Below, piece by piece: positions 52,808-62,277 of a stretch of DNA of 64,000 nt. The notes beneath the pieces were generated by a model. The model was given only the letters and a program-made list of their open reading frames with translations, did not search any database and had not been told where the DNA came from. Source of the DNA: Lichenicoccus sp964246745. GTDB taxonomy: Bacteria > Pseudomonadota > Alphaproteobacteria > Acetobacterales > Acetobacteraceae. The stretch is taken from NCBI GenBank assembly GCA_964246745.1, contig CAXTRK010000004.1, positions 106,913 to 170,912 of the forward strand, given 5' to 3'. Positions within the stretch are counted from its first letter, which is position 1, and every line of letters starts with the position of its first letter. The translations under genes were made by a program, and so were the position numbers.

Positions 52808-53667
52808 TGGGTGGTGTGCTTGGCTGCGATCCGGCCGACCTCGATGCGGTGGCGGCGATCGTCACGCGTTCCGGCACCTCGTTCGCGCGCGGCATGCGTG
52901 TGCTGCCGCCGGATCGCCGCTACGCGATGTATGCGATCTACGCGTTCTGCCGACTGGTCGACGATGTCGCCGATGAGCCCGGCTTGTTCGCGGGCAAGCG
53001 GCCACGTCTGGATGCCTGGCGCGCACGCGTGACCGCCTTGCACGCGGGACGCCCTGGAGCCGGGGATGCGCTGGACCGGGTGCTGGCGGCCGCGATCGCC
53101 CGCTTCGGGCTGCGTCTGGGTGATTTCGAGGCGGTGATCGACGGCATGCAGATGGACGCCGAGCAGACCATCGTTGCACCCTCCGAGGCCGAGCTCGACC
53201 TCTATATCGACCGTGTCGCCAGCGCCGTCGGCCGGCTCTCCGTGCGCGCCTTTGGCGATGCCTCGGCCGACGCGGACCAGGTGGCGCACCATCTCGGCCG
53301 CGCGCTGCAGATCACCAACATCCTGCGCGATCTGGGTGAGGATGCGGAGCGCGGCCGGCTCTATCTGCCGCGCGAGCAACTGCTGCGGGCAGGGGTGCCG
53401 ATGACGCCGGAGGCGGCGCTGGCCTCGCCGCGGCTCGATTCTGTCTGCCGGGCGATGGCCGCGGCCGCGCGCGCGCATTTCCGCTCGGCGCGGGATGCCA
53501 TGGCGCGCTGCGACCGGGTGGCGATGCGTCCGGCGCGGGTGATGGCGGCGAGCTACGCCGCGATCCTCTCGTCGCAGGAACGGGCGGGATGGGGCGACCC
53601 GTGGCGGCGGGTCGCCGTGCCGGCGTGGCGCAAGGCGCTGGTGGCGCTGCAAACGTTGCGGCCATGA
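52807..53667 (+). CDS. hpnD: HpnD, presqualene diphosphate synthase
   Basis: A 286-residue squalene/phytoene-synthase-fold enzyme that joins two farnesyl diphosphates into presqualene diphosphate. Both Asp-rich motifs are intact (AFCRLVDDVADE and ITNILRDLGEDAERGRLYLP). GTSFARGMRVLPPDRRYAMYAIYAF is the usual N-terminal helix pair. ATG 52807 has GGAG seven bases upstream and overlaps the hpnC stop; GTG 52804 is a less likely start. Confidence 0.93.
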   Translation: MGGVLGCDPADLDAVAAIVTRSGTSFARGMRVLPPDRRYAMYAIYAFCRLVDDVADEPGLFAGKRPRLDAWRARVTALHAGRPGAGDALDRVLAAAIARFGLRLGDFEAVIDGMQMDAEQTIVAPSEAELDLYIDRVASAVGRLSVRAFGDASADADQVAHHLGRALQITNILRDLGEDAERGRLYLPREQLLRAGVPMTPEAALASPRLDSVCRAMAAAARAHFRSARDAMARCDRVAMRPARVMAASYAAILSSQERAGWGDPWRRVAVPAWRKALVALQTLRP

Positions 53668-54956
53668 GCGTCGTCCATGTCATCGGCGGCGGCCTGGCCG
53701 GGCTGTCGGCGGCGCTTGCGCTTGCCGAGGCCGGCCGCGAGGTGCGTCTTTATGAGGCGGGACCGGCCTGCGGCGGTCGGGCACGGTCCTATCTGGACGC
53801 CAAGCTCGGCTGCCGCATCGACAACGGCAACCATCTGCTGCTCTCCGCCAACCGGGCGACCTTCGGCTTCCTTGACCGCGTTCATGCCCGACAGACGCTG
53901 GCCGGACCCGGATCGCCGCTGTTCCCGTTTGTCGATCTGGGCGCGGGAACGCATTGGACAGTTCGGCTTTCGAAGGGGCGCATTCCCTGGTGGGTGCTGG
54001 ACCCGTCCCGCCGGGTTCCGGGCATGCGGCTGCGCGAGCTGGCGTCACTCCGTCGCATGCTGCGCGCCGGCGAGGACGCGACGGTCGCGGATTGCCTGAT
54101 GCCGGGGGCGCTCGCGGAGCGGCTGCTGGTCCCGCTCGCGGTCGCGGTGCTCAACACCCGGCCGGCGGAGGGCAGTGCGCGGCTGATGGCCGCGATGGTG
54201 CGCGAATCGCTGGCACTCGGCGGGGCGGCCTGCGTGCCATGGTTTCCGGTGCGGGGACTGTCGGAATCCTTTGTTGATCCGGCGCTGGCGCGCTTGCGAG
54301 TCCTCGGCGCCGACATACGCACTTCCTGCCGCGTCTCGGCGCTGCGGGCGAAAGGCGGCAGGCTGCATGCGCTGAGCCTGGCCGAAGGCGAGCAGTCGCT
54401 GGAGCCGGGCGATCAGGTGGTGTTGGCAACCTCCGCGCCGGTGGCGGCCGAACTGGTGGGCGCGCTGCTGCCGGGCTTTGCCGCGCCAGGTGAATTCGAG
54501 GCCATCGTCAACTTGCACTACCGCATTGCGTTGCAACAGCATCTCAACGGCACTGTCGCGCGTGCGGGTTTCCTCGGTGTCGTCGGCGGCGTGTCGGAGT
54601 GGGCGTTCATCAAGAGGGAGGTGATCTCGGTGACGATCAGTGCCGCCAATCATCTGAATGGTCGCGACAGCGACTCGCTCGCTGGCCAGGTCTGGGACGA
54701 GCTGCGCCGCAGCCTGGCTCCCTGGCTGCGGCCGTCATCCGCGTTGCCGCGGGCGGCGCCGTCCTATCGGGTGTTGCGCGAGCGCCGCGCCACCTTTGCC
54801 GCCACTGCGCGGCAGGAGGCGCTGCGGCCAGGATGCCGCACTGCCATCCAGAATCTCGTGCTGGCGGGCGACTGGACCGCCACGGGGTTGCCCGCGACGA
54901 TTGAAGGTGCCATCAGATCAGGGACTTCGGCTGCCGGAATCCTGGGCGCACGCTGA
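53664..54956 (+). CDS. hpnE: HpnE, hydroxysqualene dehydroxylase
   Basis: A 430-residue FAD-dependent amine-oxidase-fold protein that reduces hydroxysqualene to squalene. The dinucleotide motif HVIGGGLAGLSAALALAEAGREVRLYEA opens the protein, followed by GGRARS and DNGNHLLLSANRA. The FAD-closing region is LVLAGDWTATGLPATIEGAIRSG. ATG 53664 overlaps the hpnD stop (ATGA), and its own TGA overlaps the shc start. Confidence 0.93.
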   Translation: MSVVHVIGGGLAGLSAALALAEAGREVRLYEAGPACGGRARSYLDAKLGCRIDNGNHLLLSANRATFGFLDRVHARQTLAGPGSPLFPFVDLGAGTHWTVRLSKGRIPWWVLDPSRRVPGMRLRELASLRRMLRAGEDATVADCLMPGALAERLLVPLAVAVLNTRPAEGSARLMAAMVRESLALGGAACVPWFPVRGLSESFVDPALARLRVLGADIRTSCRVSALRAKGGRLHALSLAEGEQSLEPGDQVVLATSAPVAAELVGALLPGFAAPGEFEAIVNLHYRIALQQHLNGTVARAGFLGVVGGVSEWAFIKREVISVTISAANHLNGRDSDSLAGQVWDELRRSLAPWLRPSSALPRAAPSYRVLRERRATFAATARQEALRPGCRTAIQNLVLAGDWTATGLPATIEGAIRSGTSAAGILGAR

Positions 54957-57019
54957 TGTTTGGCCTGGATCAACGACGCGAAGGAGCGGCTGCCGTTGTA
55001 CGAGTTGCGACTGCCGCATCGCGTCCTGTGTTCGCTTCCATGTTGACCAGACCGGACGCGCCGTCCACCGACAAGGCGCGTGACCTCGGGCTCGATCAGG
55101 CGATCCAGGAGGCGCATTCGGCGCTGGCACGACGGCAGAGCGACGACGGCCATTGGGTTTTCGAGCTGGAGGCTGACGCCACCATCCCGGCCGAATATAT
55201 CCTGCTCGAGCACTTCCTCGACCGCATCGACGCGCCGTTGCAGCAGCGTCTGGCGCGCTATTTGCGCCGTATCCAGGCTGAGCATGGCGGCTGGCCGCTC
55301 TATCACGATGGCGGGATGGATCTCTCCGCCAGCGTCAAGGCGTATTTCGCTCTGAAGGCCGTAGGCGACGATCCCGATCTGCCGCATATGCGCCGTGCCC
55401 GCGAGGCGATCCTCGCCAAGGGCGGCGCCGAGCGGGCCAACGTGTTCACGCGTTTCCAGCTCGCTTTGTTCGGTCAGATCCCGTGGCGCGGCACGCCGAT
55501 GATGCCGGTCGAGCTGATGCTGATGCCGCGCTGGTTCTTCTTCAACATCTGGAACATGTCGTACTGGTCGCGTGTGGTGGTCGCACCCCTGCTGGTGCTG
55601 GCGGCGTATCAGCCGCGCGCGCGCAATCCGCACGGCATCGGCGTGCGCGAGCTGTTCGTCCGCGATCCCGAGACGGTGCATGACTGGACCCACGGACCCT
55701 ACCGTTCGGTATGGGGGCGTGTGTTCAAGCTGGTCGACGGACTGCTGCGGCTGGCGGATCCGCTGGCCCCGGGTCCGCTGCGACGGCTCGCCATCAATCG
55801 TGCCGTGCGCTTCGTCGAGGAGCGTTTGAACGGCGAGGACGGCCTCGGCGCGATCTACCCGGCGATGGCCAACAGCGTGATGATGTATGACGTGCTTGGC
55901 GTGCCGGCCGACGCGCCAAGTCCGGCCCTGGCCTGGCGTTCGGTGCATGCGTTGCTGGTCGACCATGGCGAGGAGAGCTTCTGCCAACCGTGCGTCTCGC
56001 CGGTCTGGGACACCAGCCTCGCTGGTCACGCGATGATGGCGGCGGCGGCCGGACTTCCGTCACTGCCGCGCGGCGAGAGCGTGGCTGCGAGCGAACGGCG
56101 CCTGAGTGCCGCAACCGCCTGGCTGCGCGACCGGCAGGTGCTTGACGTGAAGGGCGACTGGGCGATGCAGCGGCCGGACCTGCAGCCGGGCGGCTGGGCC
56201 TTTCAATACCGCAATGATCATTATCCGGATGTGGACGACACCGCCGTGGTGGCGATGCTACTTCACCGCGAGGGCGATCCGGCCAGCGACGAGGCGATCG
56301 AACGCGCCCGTATCTGGGTGATTGGCATGCAGAGCGGCAATGGCGGATGGGGCGCGTTCGACGTCGACAACACCCATGACGTGCTCAACCACATCCCGTT
56401 CGCCGACCATGGCGCGCTGCTCGACCCGCCGACCGCCGATGTCACCGCGCGTTGCATCTCGTTCCTGGCCCAACTCGACTTCGCGCCGGACCGGCCGGTG
56501 ATCGAGCGCGGCGTCGCCTATCTCAGGCGCGAGCAGGAGCCGGATGGAAGCTGGTTCGGCCGTTGGGGCACGAACTATATCTATGGCACCTGGTCGGTGC
56601 TGTGCGCCCTCAACGCGGCAGGGATCAACCCCAGGGATCCTGCTGTGCGGCGCGCCGTCGAATGGCTGCTCTCGGTGCAGCGCGACGATGGCGGCTGGGG
56701 CGAGGATTGCGCGAGCTTCGAGGGGGCGGCCCCGGGCCGTTACACCCGGAGCCTGCCATCGCAGACCGCCTGGGCGCTGCTTGGATTGATGGCGGCCGGC
56801 GAGTGCCGCCACCCCGCGGTGGCGCGCGGCATCGCCTACCTTGTGCGGACCCAGGATGCGAACGGAGAATGGACGGAGCGGCCCTATAACGCGGTCGGTT
56901 TTCCGAGGGTGTTCTACCTGCGCTACGACGGCTACCGGATGTTCTTTCCGCTGCTTGCCTTGGCGCGGTTCCGCAATCTGCATCACGCCAACACGCATCG
57001 CGTGGGTTTCGGCTTCTAG
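54956..57019 (+). CDS. shc: Squalene-hopene cyclase
   Basis: A 687-residue monotopic membrane terpene cyclase that folds squalene into hopene. The catalytic acid motif DVDDTA is at 425-430. Several QW repeats are visible (QSDDGHWVFE, QPGGWAFQY, QSGNGGWGAFD, QEPDGSWFGRWG, QRDDGGWGED, QDANGEWTE). The active-site NIWNMSYWSR and GTNYIYGTW segments are typical. The first 35 residues are a family-variable extension. The gene overlaps hpnE and ends with TAG, 31 bases before hpnG. Confidence 0.95.
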   Translation: MFGLDQRREGAAAVVRVATAASRPVFASMLTRPDAPSTDKARDLGLDQAIQEAHSALARRQSDDGHWVFELEADATIPAEYILLEHFLDRIDAPLQQRLARYLRRIQAEHGGWPLYHDGGMDLSASVKAYFALKAVGDDPDLPHMRRAREAILAKGGAERANVFTRFQLALFGQIPWRGTPMMPVELMLMPRWFFFNIWNMSYWSRVVVAPLLVLAAYQPRARNPHGIGVRELFVRDPETVHDWTHGPYRSVWGRVFKLVDGLLRLADPLAPGPLRRLAINRAVRFVEERLNGEDGLGAIYPAMANSVMMYDVLGVPADAPSPALAWRSVHALLVDHGEESFCQPCVSPVWDTSLAGHAMMAAAAGLPSLPRGESVAASERRLSAATAWLRDRQVLDVKGDWAMQRPDLQPGGWAFQYRNDHYPDVDDTAVVAMLLHREGDPASDEAIERARIWVIGMQSGNGGWGAFDVDNTHDVLNHIPFADHGALLDPPTADVTARCISFLAQLDFAPDRPVIERGVAYLRREQEPDGSWFGRWGTNYIYGTWSVLCALNAAGINPRDPAVRRAVEWLLSVQRDDGGWGEDCASFEGAAPGRYTRSLPSQTAWALLGLMAAGECRHPAVARGIAYLVRTQDANGEWTERPYNAVGFPRVFYLRYDGYRMFFPLLALARFRNLHHANTHRVGFGF

Positions 57020-57024
57020 CGCAG

Positions 57025-57067
57025 GTGATTGGGTTTATCGTGCGCGGCACGTGATTGGGTTCATCGT
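57025..57067 (+). repeat. Duplicated start region and mini-frame before hpnG
   Basis: A 17-base segment GTGATTGGGTTTATCGT (57025-57041) recurs with one mismatch at 57051-57067, where it is the start of hpnG. The 26-base offset puts the first copy out of frame. Read from its GTG it encodes nine residues (VIGFIVRGT) and stops at TGA 57052-57054, overlapping the hpnG GTG. Confidence 0.6.
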
Positions 57068-57686
57068 CGGGTTGCGGGCGGAGGCACGGCTGCTGCGTCC
57101 GCTTGGAAGCAATGTGCCGGTCGCGGCCAGCGGGGCAACCCGCGCCGGGGCTGGCCGGGCCATCGACCTGCTCCTACGCGCCGGCGCGACCGAACTGGTC
57201 AGCCTCGGGCTCGCCGCCGGGCTTGATCCCGCGATCCGGCCTGGCCAACTGGTGGTGCCGTGCCGAATCGTGATCGATGGCAGCGAGGTGCTGTGTAGCC
57301 CTGCGCTTTGCGCACGTCTCGGCGGGGATACCGGCGAGGCATTGCTGCATAGCGACGTCGTGGTCGCTGCCGCGGCCGCCAAGCGGGCGCTGCACGCAAG
57401 TACAGGATGCGCGGCACTTGACATGGAGAGCGGCGTCATGGCGCTTGCGGCCCAGCGGGCTGGCCTGCCGTTCGCCGCCCTGCGCGCGATCTGCGATCCG
57501 GCCGAGCGTGACGTGCCCGCGGCGGCGCAATGCGCGCTGGCTCCGGATGGGCGCCTGGCCGTAGGCCGGATGCTCGCCTCGTTGCTGCACAACCCCGGAC
57601 AGATGCCTCATATGGTGGCGCTGGCCCGCGATGCCGTCACCGCCCGGCGGCGGCTTTCGGCTCGAATTCGGTTGCTTCACGTCTGA
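57051..57686 (+). CDS. hpnG: HpnG, hopanoid adenosyl phosphorylase
   Basis: A 211-residue nucleoside-phosphorylase-fold enzyme that removes adenine from adenosylhopane to give ribosylhopane. It opens VIGFIVGLRAEARLLRPLG. It has GATRAGAGRAIDLLLRAGATELVSLGLAAGLDP, the phosphate and base sites, and the signature CAALDMESGVMALAAQRAGLPFAALRAICDPA. It starts at GTG 57051. The hpnH radical-SAM gene, which makes adenosylhopane, is not in the window. Confidence 0.9.
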   Translation: MIGFIVGLRAEARLLRPLGSNVPVAASGATRAGAGRAIDLLLRAGATELVSLGLAAGLDPAIRPGQLVVPCRIVIDGSEVLCSPALCARLGGDTGEALLHSDVVVAAAAAKRALHASTGCAALDMESGVMALAAQRAGLPFAALRAICDPAERDVPAAAQCALAPDGRLAVGRMLASLLHNPGQMPHMVALARDAVTARRRLSARIRLLHV

Positions 57687-57741
57687 AAAATTCGTCAAAC
57701 CGATGTTTAGACCGGTGATGTCGTCGTGGTATAGCGGATTG

Positions 57742-57763
57742 CCGCATGGCCCGAGCCATGCGG
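57742..57763 (+). terminator. Hairpin between hpnG and the glycosyltransferase
   Basis: CCGCATGGC and GCCATGCGG form a perfect 9-bp stem with a four-base loop, about 55 bases after hpnG. No T-run follows on the plus strand, so it may be a Rho-assisted end of the hopanoid operon or a leader structure of the next gene. Confidence 0.4.
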
Positions 57764-57795
57764 GAGGGGCAGTCTGGCACGGGGAATAGGGTCGA

Positions 57796-60399
57796 ATGAT
57801 GAGCACGAAGGGTCGAACGCAGACGACGGCGATACGGCCCTTTCTTGGCTATTTCGACTCGTTTCAGGATGGAGAGGCGCGCGGCTGGGCCACCGATGCC
57901 CGTCAGAGCGCATCGCCGGTCCGCCTGCATGTCCTGGTCGACCGGCAGGAGGTGGCGACCGTGGTGTGCGACGAGCTGCGCGAGGATGTCCAGGCGGCAC
58001 TTGGGCATCCCGATGGACGGCTTGGCTTCCGCTACGTGGTTCCGCCGGAGTTCATTGACGGCGAGCCGCATGCGTTGTCGTTCCGCTTCGCCGATCGCAG
58101 CATCGTTCCCTTGATCAATCCGGCGCGGCCGGACGAGTTCGCCGAGGAATACGAGTTCGTCCTGCATCGCCCCTACGAGTTCCAGAGCTTTATCGACGGC
58201 ATGAAACAGGGCGCGTTGCGCGGCTGGGTGCAGCGCATCGATGCGCTGACCGGCGAGCGTAGTGGCGGCTGCCATATCCTGCTGACCGCAAACGGGGCCC
58301 GTGTGGCTCAGGCCCGCGCGGACCGTTACCGCGGCGATGTCGCGGCCGCCCTGGGGGGCGATCCGAACTGCGGCTTCGAGATCATCCTGCCGCGTGCCTT
58401 CCGTCGCGGCGGCATGCAGACCTTCCGCTTCCTGGTGACACCCGATCAGCACGAACTGTCCGGTAGTCCGCTCAGCACCACGCTGGTTGACGACGCGCTC
58501 GAGGAACATCTGATCGAGATCAGCCAGACCGTGGAACGGCTCTATCGCGAGATCACCACGCTGCGCACCGGCATCGCCGACGTGATGCCGACGCCGTCCT
58601 ACAATCTCGGCGACTACGATCGCTGGGCGCGCCGCTATTATGACCGGCTGCGCGCCCGTGTCTCGGCCGCGCGACGGGCTCGCGAAGCGGACGCGGCGAC
58701 GTCCGCCGCGCGTCCGCTGGTCAGCATCCTGGTGCCGACCTATAAGCCGATGATGTCGGATTTCGTGGCGGCGATCGATTCCGTTATCGCTCAGACCTAT
58801 CAAAACTGGGAACTGATCATCGTCGACGACGGCGGCAAGTCGCCGGAGATTGCGAAACGGATTGCCGCCTACTGCGCACAGGACGCGCGGATACGCTGTA
58901 TCCGGCTGCCGAAAAACCTTGGCATTTCTGGCGCCACCAACGCCGGCCTTGAGGCGGTGCGCGGCGAGTGGGTCGCCTTTTTCGACCATGACGACCTGCT
59001 GGTCGATGTCGCCATCGAAATGATGGTCGACGCCGCGCAGGCCACGGGCGCGCGCATGTTGTACTCTGACGAGGACAAGATCGACCAGGCCGGCTATTTT
59101 CTGGAGCCCAATCTCAAGCCGGACTGGAACTACCGCTACGTGCTCGGCTGCAACTATGTCTGCCATCTGCTGTTCGTGGAGGCCGCGACCTTGGCCGCGG
59201 TCGGTCCGCTACGGCCGGGATATGACGGCGCGCAGGATCATGACCTCATTCTCAGGCTGGCCGAGGCGGTGCCCGCGCCGCAGATCCATCACGTCCCCGA
59301 AGTGTTATATCATTGGCGCAAGACGCCGAACTCGACCGCCGTCGACGTCTCCAAGAAGGGCTACGCCATCGATGCCGGCGTCCGCTGCGTCGGCGACCAT
59401 CTGAAGCGGCGCGGCATCGCCGCCGAGGTCGACTCGATCCGCGGCCTCACGCTCTACGGCATCAAGTGGCTGGATAGCGCCGAGCCGAGCGTCACCATCA
59501 TCATTCCGTTCAAGGATCAGATTGACACCACGCAACGCTGCGTCGAAGCCCTTCTGGCCAATACCGCCTACCAGAACTACGACATCATTCTCGTCGACAA
59601 CTGGTCGATCAGCGCCGAAGCGCCGCTCTTCATCAAGCGTATGCGCTGCTCGCCGCGTATCCGGGTGCTGACGGTCGAGGAAGACTTCAACTATTCGCGT
59701 CTGAACAACCTTGCCGCCGCCGAAACCCAGGCGGACTACTTGTTCTTTATGAACAACGATGTGTTCGTCTCCGATTCGGCTTGGCTGTCGACTATTGACG
59801 GCGAGACCGGTCCCGCCGACGACATCGCGGTTGTCGGCGGCAAGTTCATCTATCCCAACGAGACCATACAGCATGCGGGTGTGGTGGTGGGTCCGGACGG
59901 GATCGCGGCGCACGCGCATCGCGGCGCTCCCGATACCGACTACGGCTATATCGGCCGCGCCATGCTCAGTCACGAGGTCAGCGCGGTGACTGCGGCCGGC
60001 ATGCTGATCCGTTCGAAGGTATTTCGCGAGGTCGGCGGCTTTGACGAGGTTCATCTCAAGGTCGCGTATAACGACGTGGATCTGTGTCTGCGCGTGCGCG
60101 AGGCGGGCTGGCGTGTGATCTGGTGCGCGGAGTTTGTCGCGGCGCATCACGAGAGCCTCTCGCGGGGCAGCGACGACCGGCCCGAGCACGAGGCGCGCTT
60201 CTTCGGCGAGACGCAATTGATGCGCCGGCGCTGGGGCGGCAAACCCTTGTTTGAGCACGATCCGTTCTACAGCCCGTTCTTCACCGTCGACCGGCAACCG
60301 TTCTTCGATCTGGTCGATCCGGCGGCAGAGCTGGAAGCAGACGCGCGCGCCTCTTCCAATGGCCAGATGGCGGCAGACTCGGCTACGATGAACGGCTGA
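57796..60399 (+). CDS. Large glycosyltransferase with two GT2 domains
   Basis: An 867-residue cytoplasmic or peripheral glycosyltransferase. Residues about 13-105 and 128-220 are two copies of a beta-rich module (FQDGEARGWATDA... and MKQGALRGWVQRID..., each with a DVxAALGxxxxGF ending). A helical stretch precedes the first GT2 domain (about 310-530; VSILVPTYKPMM, VDDGGKS, FFDHDDLL). The second GT2 domain spans about 563-800 (VTIIIPFKDQID, FMNNDVF, GGFDEVHLKVAYNDVDLCLRVREAGW). Double GT2 proteins of this kind build surface polysaccharides such as rhamnose-containing chains. AGGG lies just before the ATG. It stands alone, not within a polysaccharide cluster. Confidence 0.87.
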   Translation: MMSTKGRTQTTAIRPFLGYFDSFQDGEARGWATDARQSASPVRLHVLVDRQEVATVVCDELREDVQAALGHPDGRLGFRYVVPPEFIDGEPHALSFRFADRSIVPLINPARPDEFAEEYEFVLHRPYEFQSFIDGMKQGALRGWVQRIDALTGERSGGCHILLTANGARVAQARADRYRGDVAAALGGDPNCGFEIILPRAFRRGGMQTFRFLVTPDQHELSGSPLSTTLVDDALEEHLIEISQTVERLYREITTLRTGIADVMPTPSYNLGDYDRWARRYYDRLRARVSAARRAREADAATSAARPLVSILVPTYKPMMSDFVAAIDSVIAQTYQNWELIIVDDGGKSPEIAKRIAAYCAQDARIRCIRLPKNLGISGATNAGLEAVRGEWVAFFDHDDLLVDVAIEMMVDAAQATGARMLYSDEDKIDQAGYFLEPNLKPDWNYRYVLGCNYVCHLLFVEAATLAAVGPLRPGYDGAQDHDLILRLAEAVPAPQIHHVPEVLYHWRKTPNSTAVDVSKKGYAIDAGVRCVGDHLKRRGIAAEVDSIRGLTLYGIKWLDSAEPSVTIIIPFKDQIDTTQRCVEALLANTAYQNYDIILVDNWSISAEAPLFIKRMRCSPRIRVLTVEEDFNYSRLNNLAAAETQADYLFFMNNDVFVSDSAWLSTIDGETGPADDIAVVGGKFIYPNETIQHAGVVVGPDGIAAHAHRGAPDTDYGYIGRAMLSHEVSAVTAAGMLIRSKVFREVGGFDEVHLKVAYNDVDLCLRVREAGWRVIWCAEFVAAHHESLSRGSDDRPEHEARFFGETQLMRRRWGGKPLFEHDPFYSPFFTVDRQPFFDLVDPAAELEADARASSNGQMAADSATMNG

Positions 60400-60444
60400 C
60401 ATCGACAAGGCGGCACGCCATTGTCGTCCGGCCGGAGACGAGGA

Positions 60445-61635
60445 ATGCGGGGGACTGCGTGGGCGCTGGGCGGTCTGCTGGCATTCTCGTTGCCGCTGGC
60501 ATCGGCGCCGTCCTGGTCCAGGGCTCGCCCGCACAGAGCCGTGATCGCCTGCGTCGATCCGAGGGCCGTCCTGGCGCTGACCGATCCGGCACTGCTCGCA
60601 CGCCGCACCTGGCGATGGCGCAAGGCGGTCGAGCGGAGCGGCCGGTGCGAACGGATCGCGTCAGATACGCGCTGGGAGCCGATCTATGCCAAAGGCACGC
60701 TGCTGCTGATGCGCCGCTCTCCGCCGCGGCCTGGCACGCCGCCACTCTACTTCCGCGCGCAGTCGGCATCGCCCAAAGCGCCGCCAAGAACCGAACTCAG
60801 CGAAGCGATCGTGCTGCCGCTTGGCCCTCCGCCTATCTCTGGCATCCGGCTTGTCATGTCGCCCGCATCCTTTGTCGCGGTGCAGCCGCCGCCGATCGAG
60901 CCGCCCCGGCCCGCGCGCGCACCGCCTCCGGTCGCGTCGCCGGCACTGGCCGCTCCGTTCACGGTCTCCGATCCGGCGATCGTACGGCGCGGCTATGCGG
61001 TCGGTTTCGCGATTTCGGTGCTGCTCATCATCCTGCTGCTGTCAACGATCGTGCTGCTGCTGCGGCTGCTGTTCCGGCGGCCGGTCCGTGTGGCGCCGAC
61101 TGAGCCGGTGCCGGTGACGATGTTGCCACGACCGGTGCCCGGCATGCCACGCTCTGCGGATGGTTCGAAAGCCACCCATACTGTGATCGATGCCGTGCTT
61201 CGTCCGTCGGACCGCCTGGATCGGCCGGTGCTCTCCTCTCGTCCGCGGCTCAGGCTGTATCGAGGCGATCAGCTCGCCTCCAGGATACGCCCGCCTGCGG
61301 ATCCCGTGCTGCAGTGCGCGGGCTTGCTGAAGGAGGCGGGATGGTCTGCCATCGTACGACAGGTTCATGCAGGCAATGCGGGGTCCTCGGGAGCGGATGT
61401 CGTCGCGCGCAGACGCGGCCGGACCCTCGCCTTGCGCTGTGTGCCGATCTCGCTGCCTGTCGATGAGGCCGCCATTGAGCAAGCCTGCATGACCCGAGAG
61501 CGCGAACGGGCGGATATGGCCGCGATCATCTGCGCGTCACCGGCGACTTTCGGCGCCCTGAAGCTGGCCTCGGAGACCGGGATCACACTCCTGCACCCCG
61601 ATCAGGTCGGGAGCTTTGCCCGCTCTGCCGGCTGA
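60445..61635 (+). CDS. Membrane protein with Mrr-like C-terminal domain
   Basis: A 396-residue protein I can only partly assign. It begins with a signal-like segment (GTAWALGGLLAFSLPLASAPS). A periplasmic-type region with two Cys and a Pro-rich spacer follows. One strong transmembrane helix comes next (YAVGFAISVLLIILLLSTIVLLLRLLF). The C-terminal domain (about 305-390) reads LLKEAGWSAIVRQVHAGNAGSSGADVVARRRGRTLALRCVPI, resembling Mrr-type restriction-endonuclease folds. The GxD Asp is kept but the following QxK reads LRC, so nuclease activity is unlikely. ATG 60445 is seven bases after GGAG (60434-60437); TTG 60421 is an alternative. Confidence 0.65.
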   Translation: MRGTAWALGGLLAFSLPLASAPSWSRARPHRAVIACVDPRAVLALTDPALLARRTWRWRKAVERSGRCERIASDTRWEPIYAKGTLLLMRRSPPRPGTPPLYFRAQSASPKAPPRTELSEAIVLPLGPPPISGIRLVMSPASFVAVQPPPIEPPRPARAPPPVASPALAAPFTVSDPAIVRRGYAVGFAISVLLIILLLSTIVLLLRLLFRRPVRVAPTEPVPVTMLPRPVPGMPRSADGSKATHTVIDAVLRPSDRLDRPVLSSRPRLRLYRGDQLASRIRPPADPVLQCAGLLKEAGWSAIVRQVHAGNAGSSGADVVARRRGRTLALRCVPISLPVDEAAIEQACMTRERERADMAAIICASPATFGALKLASETGITLLHPDQVGSFARSAG

Positions 61636-61673
61636 TGCGTCGATCCTCGGAAACCCCGCTTGCGTCTCTCAGT

Positions 61674-62060
61674 CTAGGAATTCTGTCTGATATACTCGTC
61701 GATGATCGCGAGATTGCGCAGGTTCGCCTTGAACGCGACATCAAACAGGTCGCCCACGATCGGCACCGCGCCGGCGGCGGTTTCCACCGCAACGTTGGCG
61801 AGCATACGCGCCACCGCGGCGTTCGACAGCCCAAGACGACGGCCCTCATAGACAATGTAGAGCGAGACCGCGCCCATCATCACGTCGCCGGCGACGGGGG
61901 ACAGGCCAAGCAGGCTGTTCAGGCCGATACGGAACTTGCTGCCTGGTATCCGGAACGCGCCATCCATCAACCAGGCGAGCCGTCGGAGCCGCGCAAGACG
62001 ACGGGATGCGTTTGCGCGGTCCCAACGCTGATCAGCAGGATCGGCAAAACTGGCGGACAT
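61674..62060 (-). CDS. DUF4112 family small membrane protein
   Basis: A 128-residue protein of the DUF4112 family, function unknown. The conserved core LAWLMDGAFRIPGSKFRIGLNSLLGLSPVAGDVMMGAVSLYIVYEGRRLGLS and NVAVETAAGAVPIVGDLFDVAFKANLRN contains two hydrophobic helices and the paired PVAGD / PIVGD motifs. ATG 62060 is preferred; an in-frame TTG at 62093 would add eleven residues. It is convergent with the preceding gene and not linked to an operon. Confidence 0.87.
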   Translation of the reverse strand: MSASFADPADQRWDRANASRRLARLRRLAWLMDGAFRIPGSKFRIGLNSLLGLSPVAGDVMMGAVSLYIVYEGRRLGLSNAAVARMLANVAVETAAGAVPIVGDLFDVAFKANLRNLAIIDEYIRQNS

Positions 62061-62277
62061 GCGGCTGCTTTCAGAAGAATTTGGAGGTGCCAATCAGCAT
62101 GTGGAAGCGCCGCCGCCCCGCATCAACCCTGGCGGCGCATACGACGAGGCTTATCGGCAGACATGATTGGTGCCGTTGGCGTCCTGTTCCGGTCCGGTCG
62201 AGAACGAACGCATCATTCGCGGCGTTGATCCAGCACTGCCTGATGCAGGCGCGCGTCCAACCTGGATTTTCTTGACC

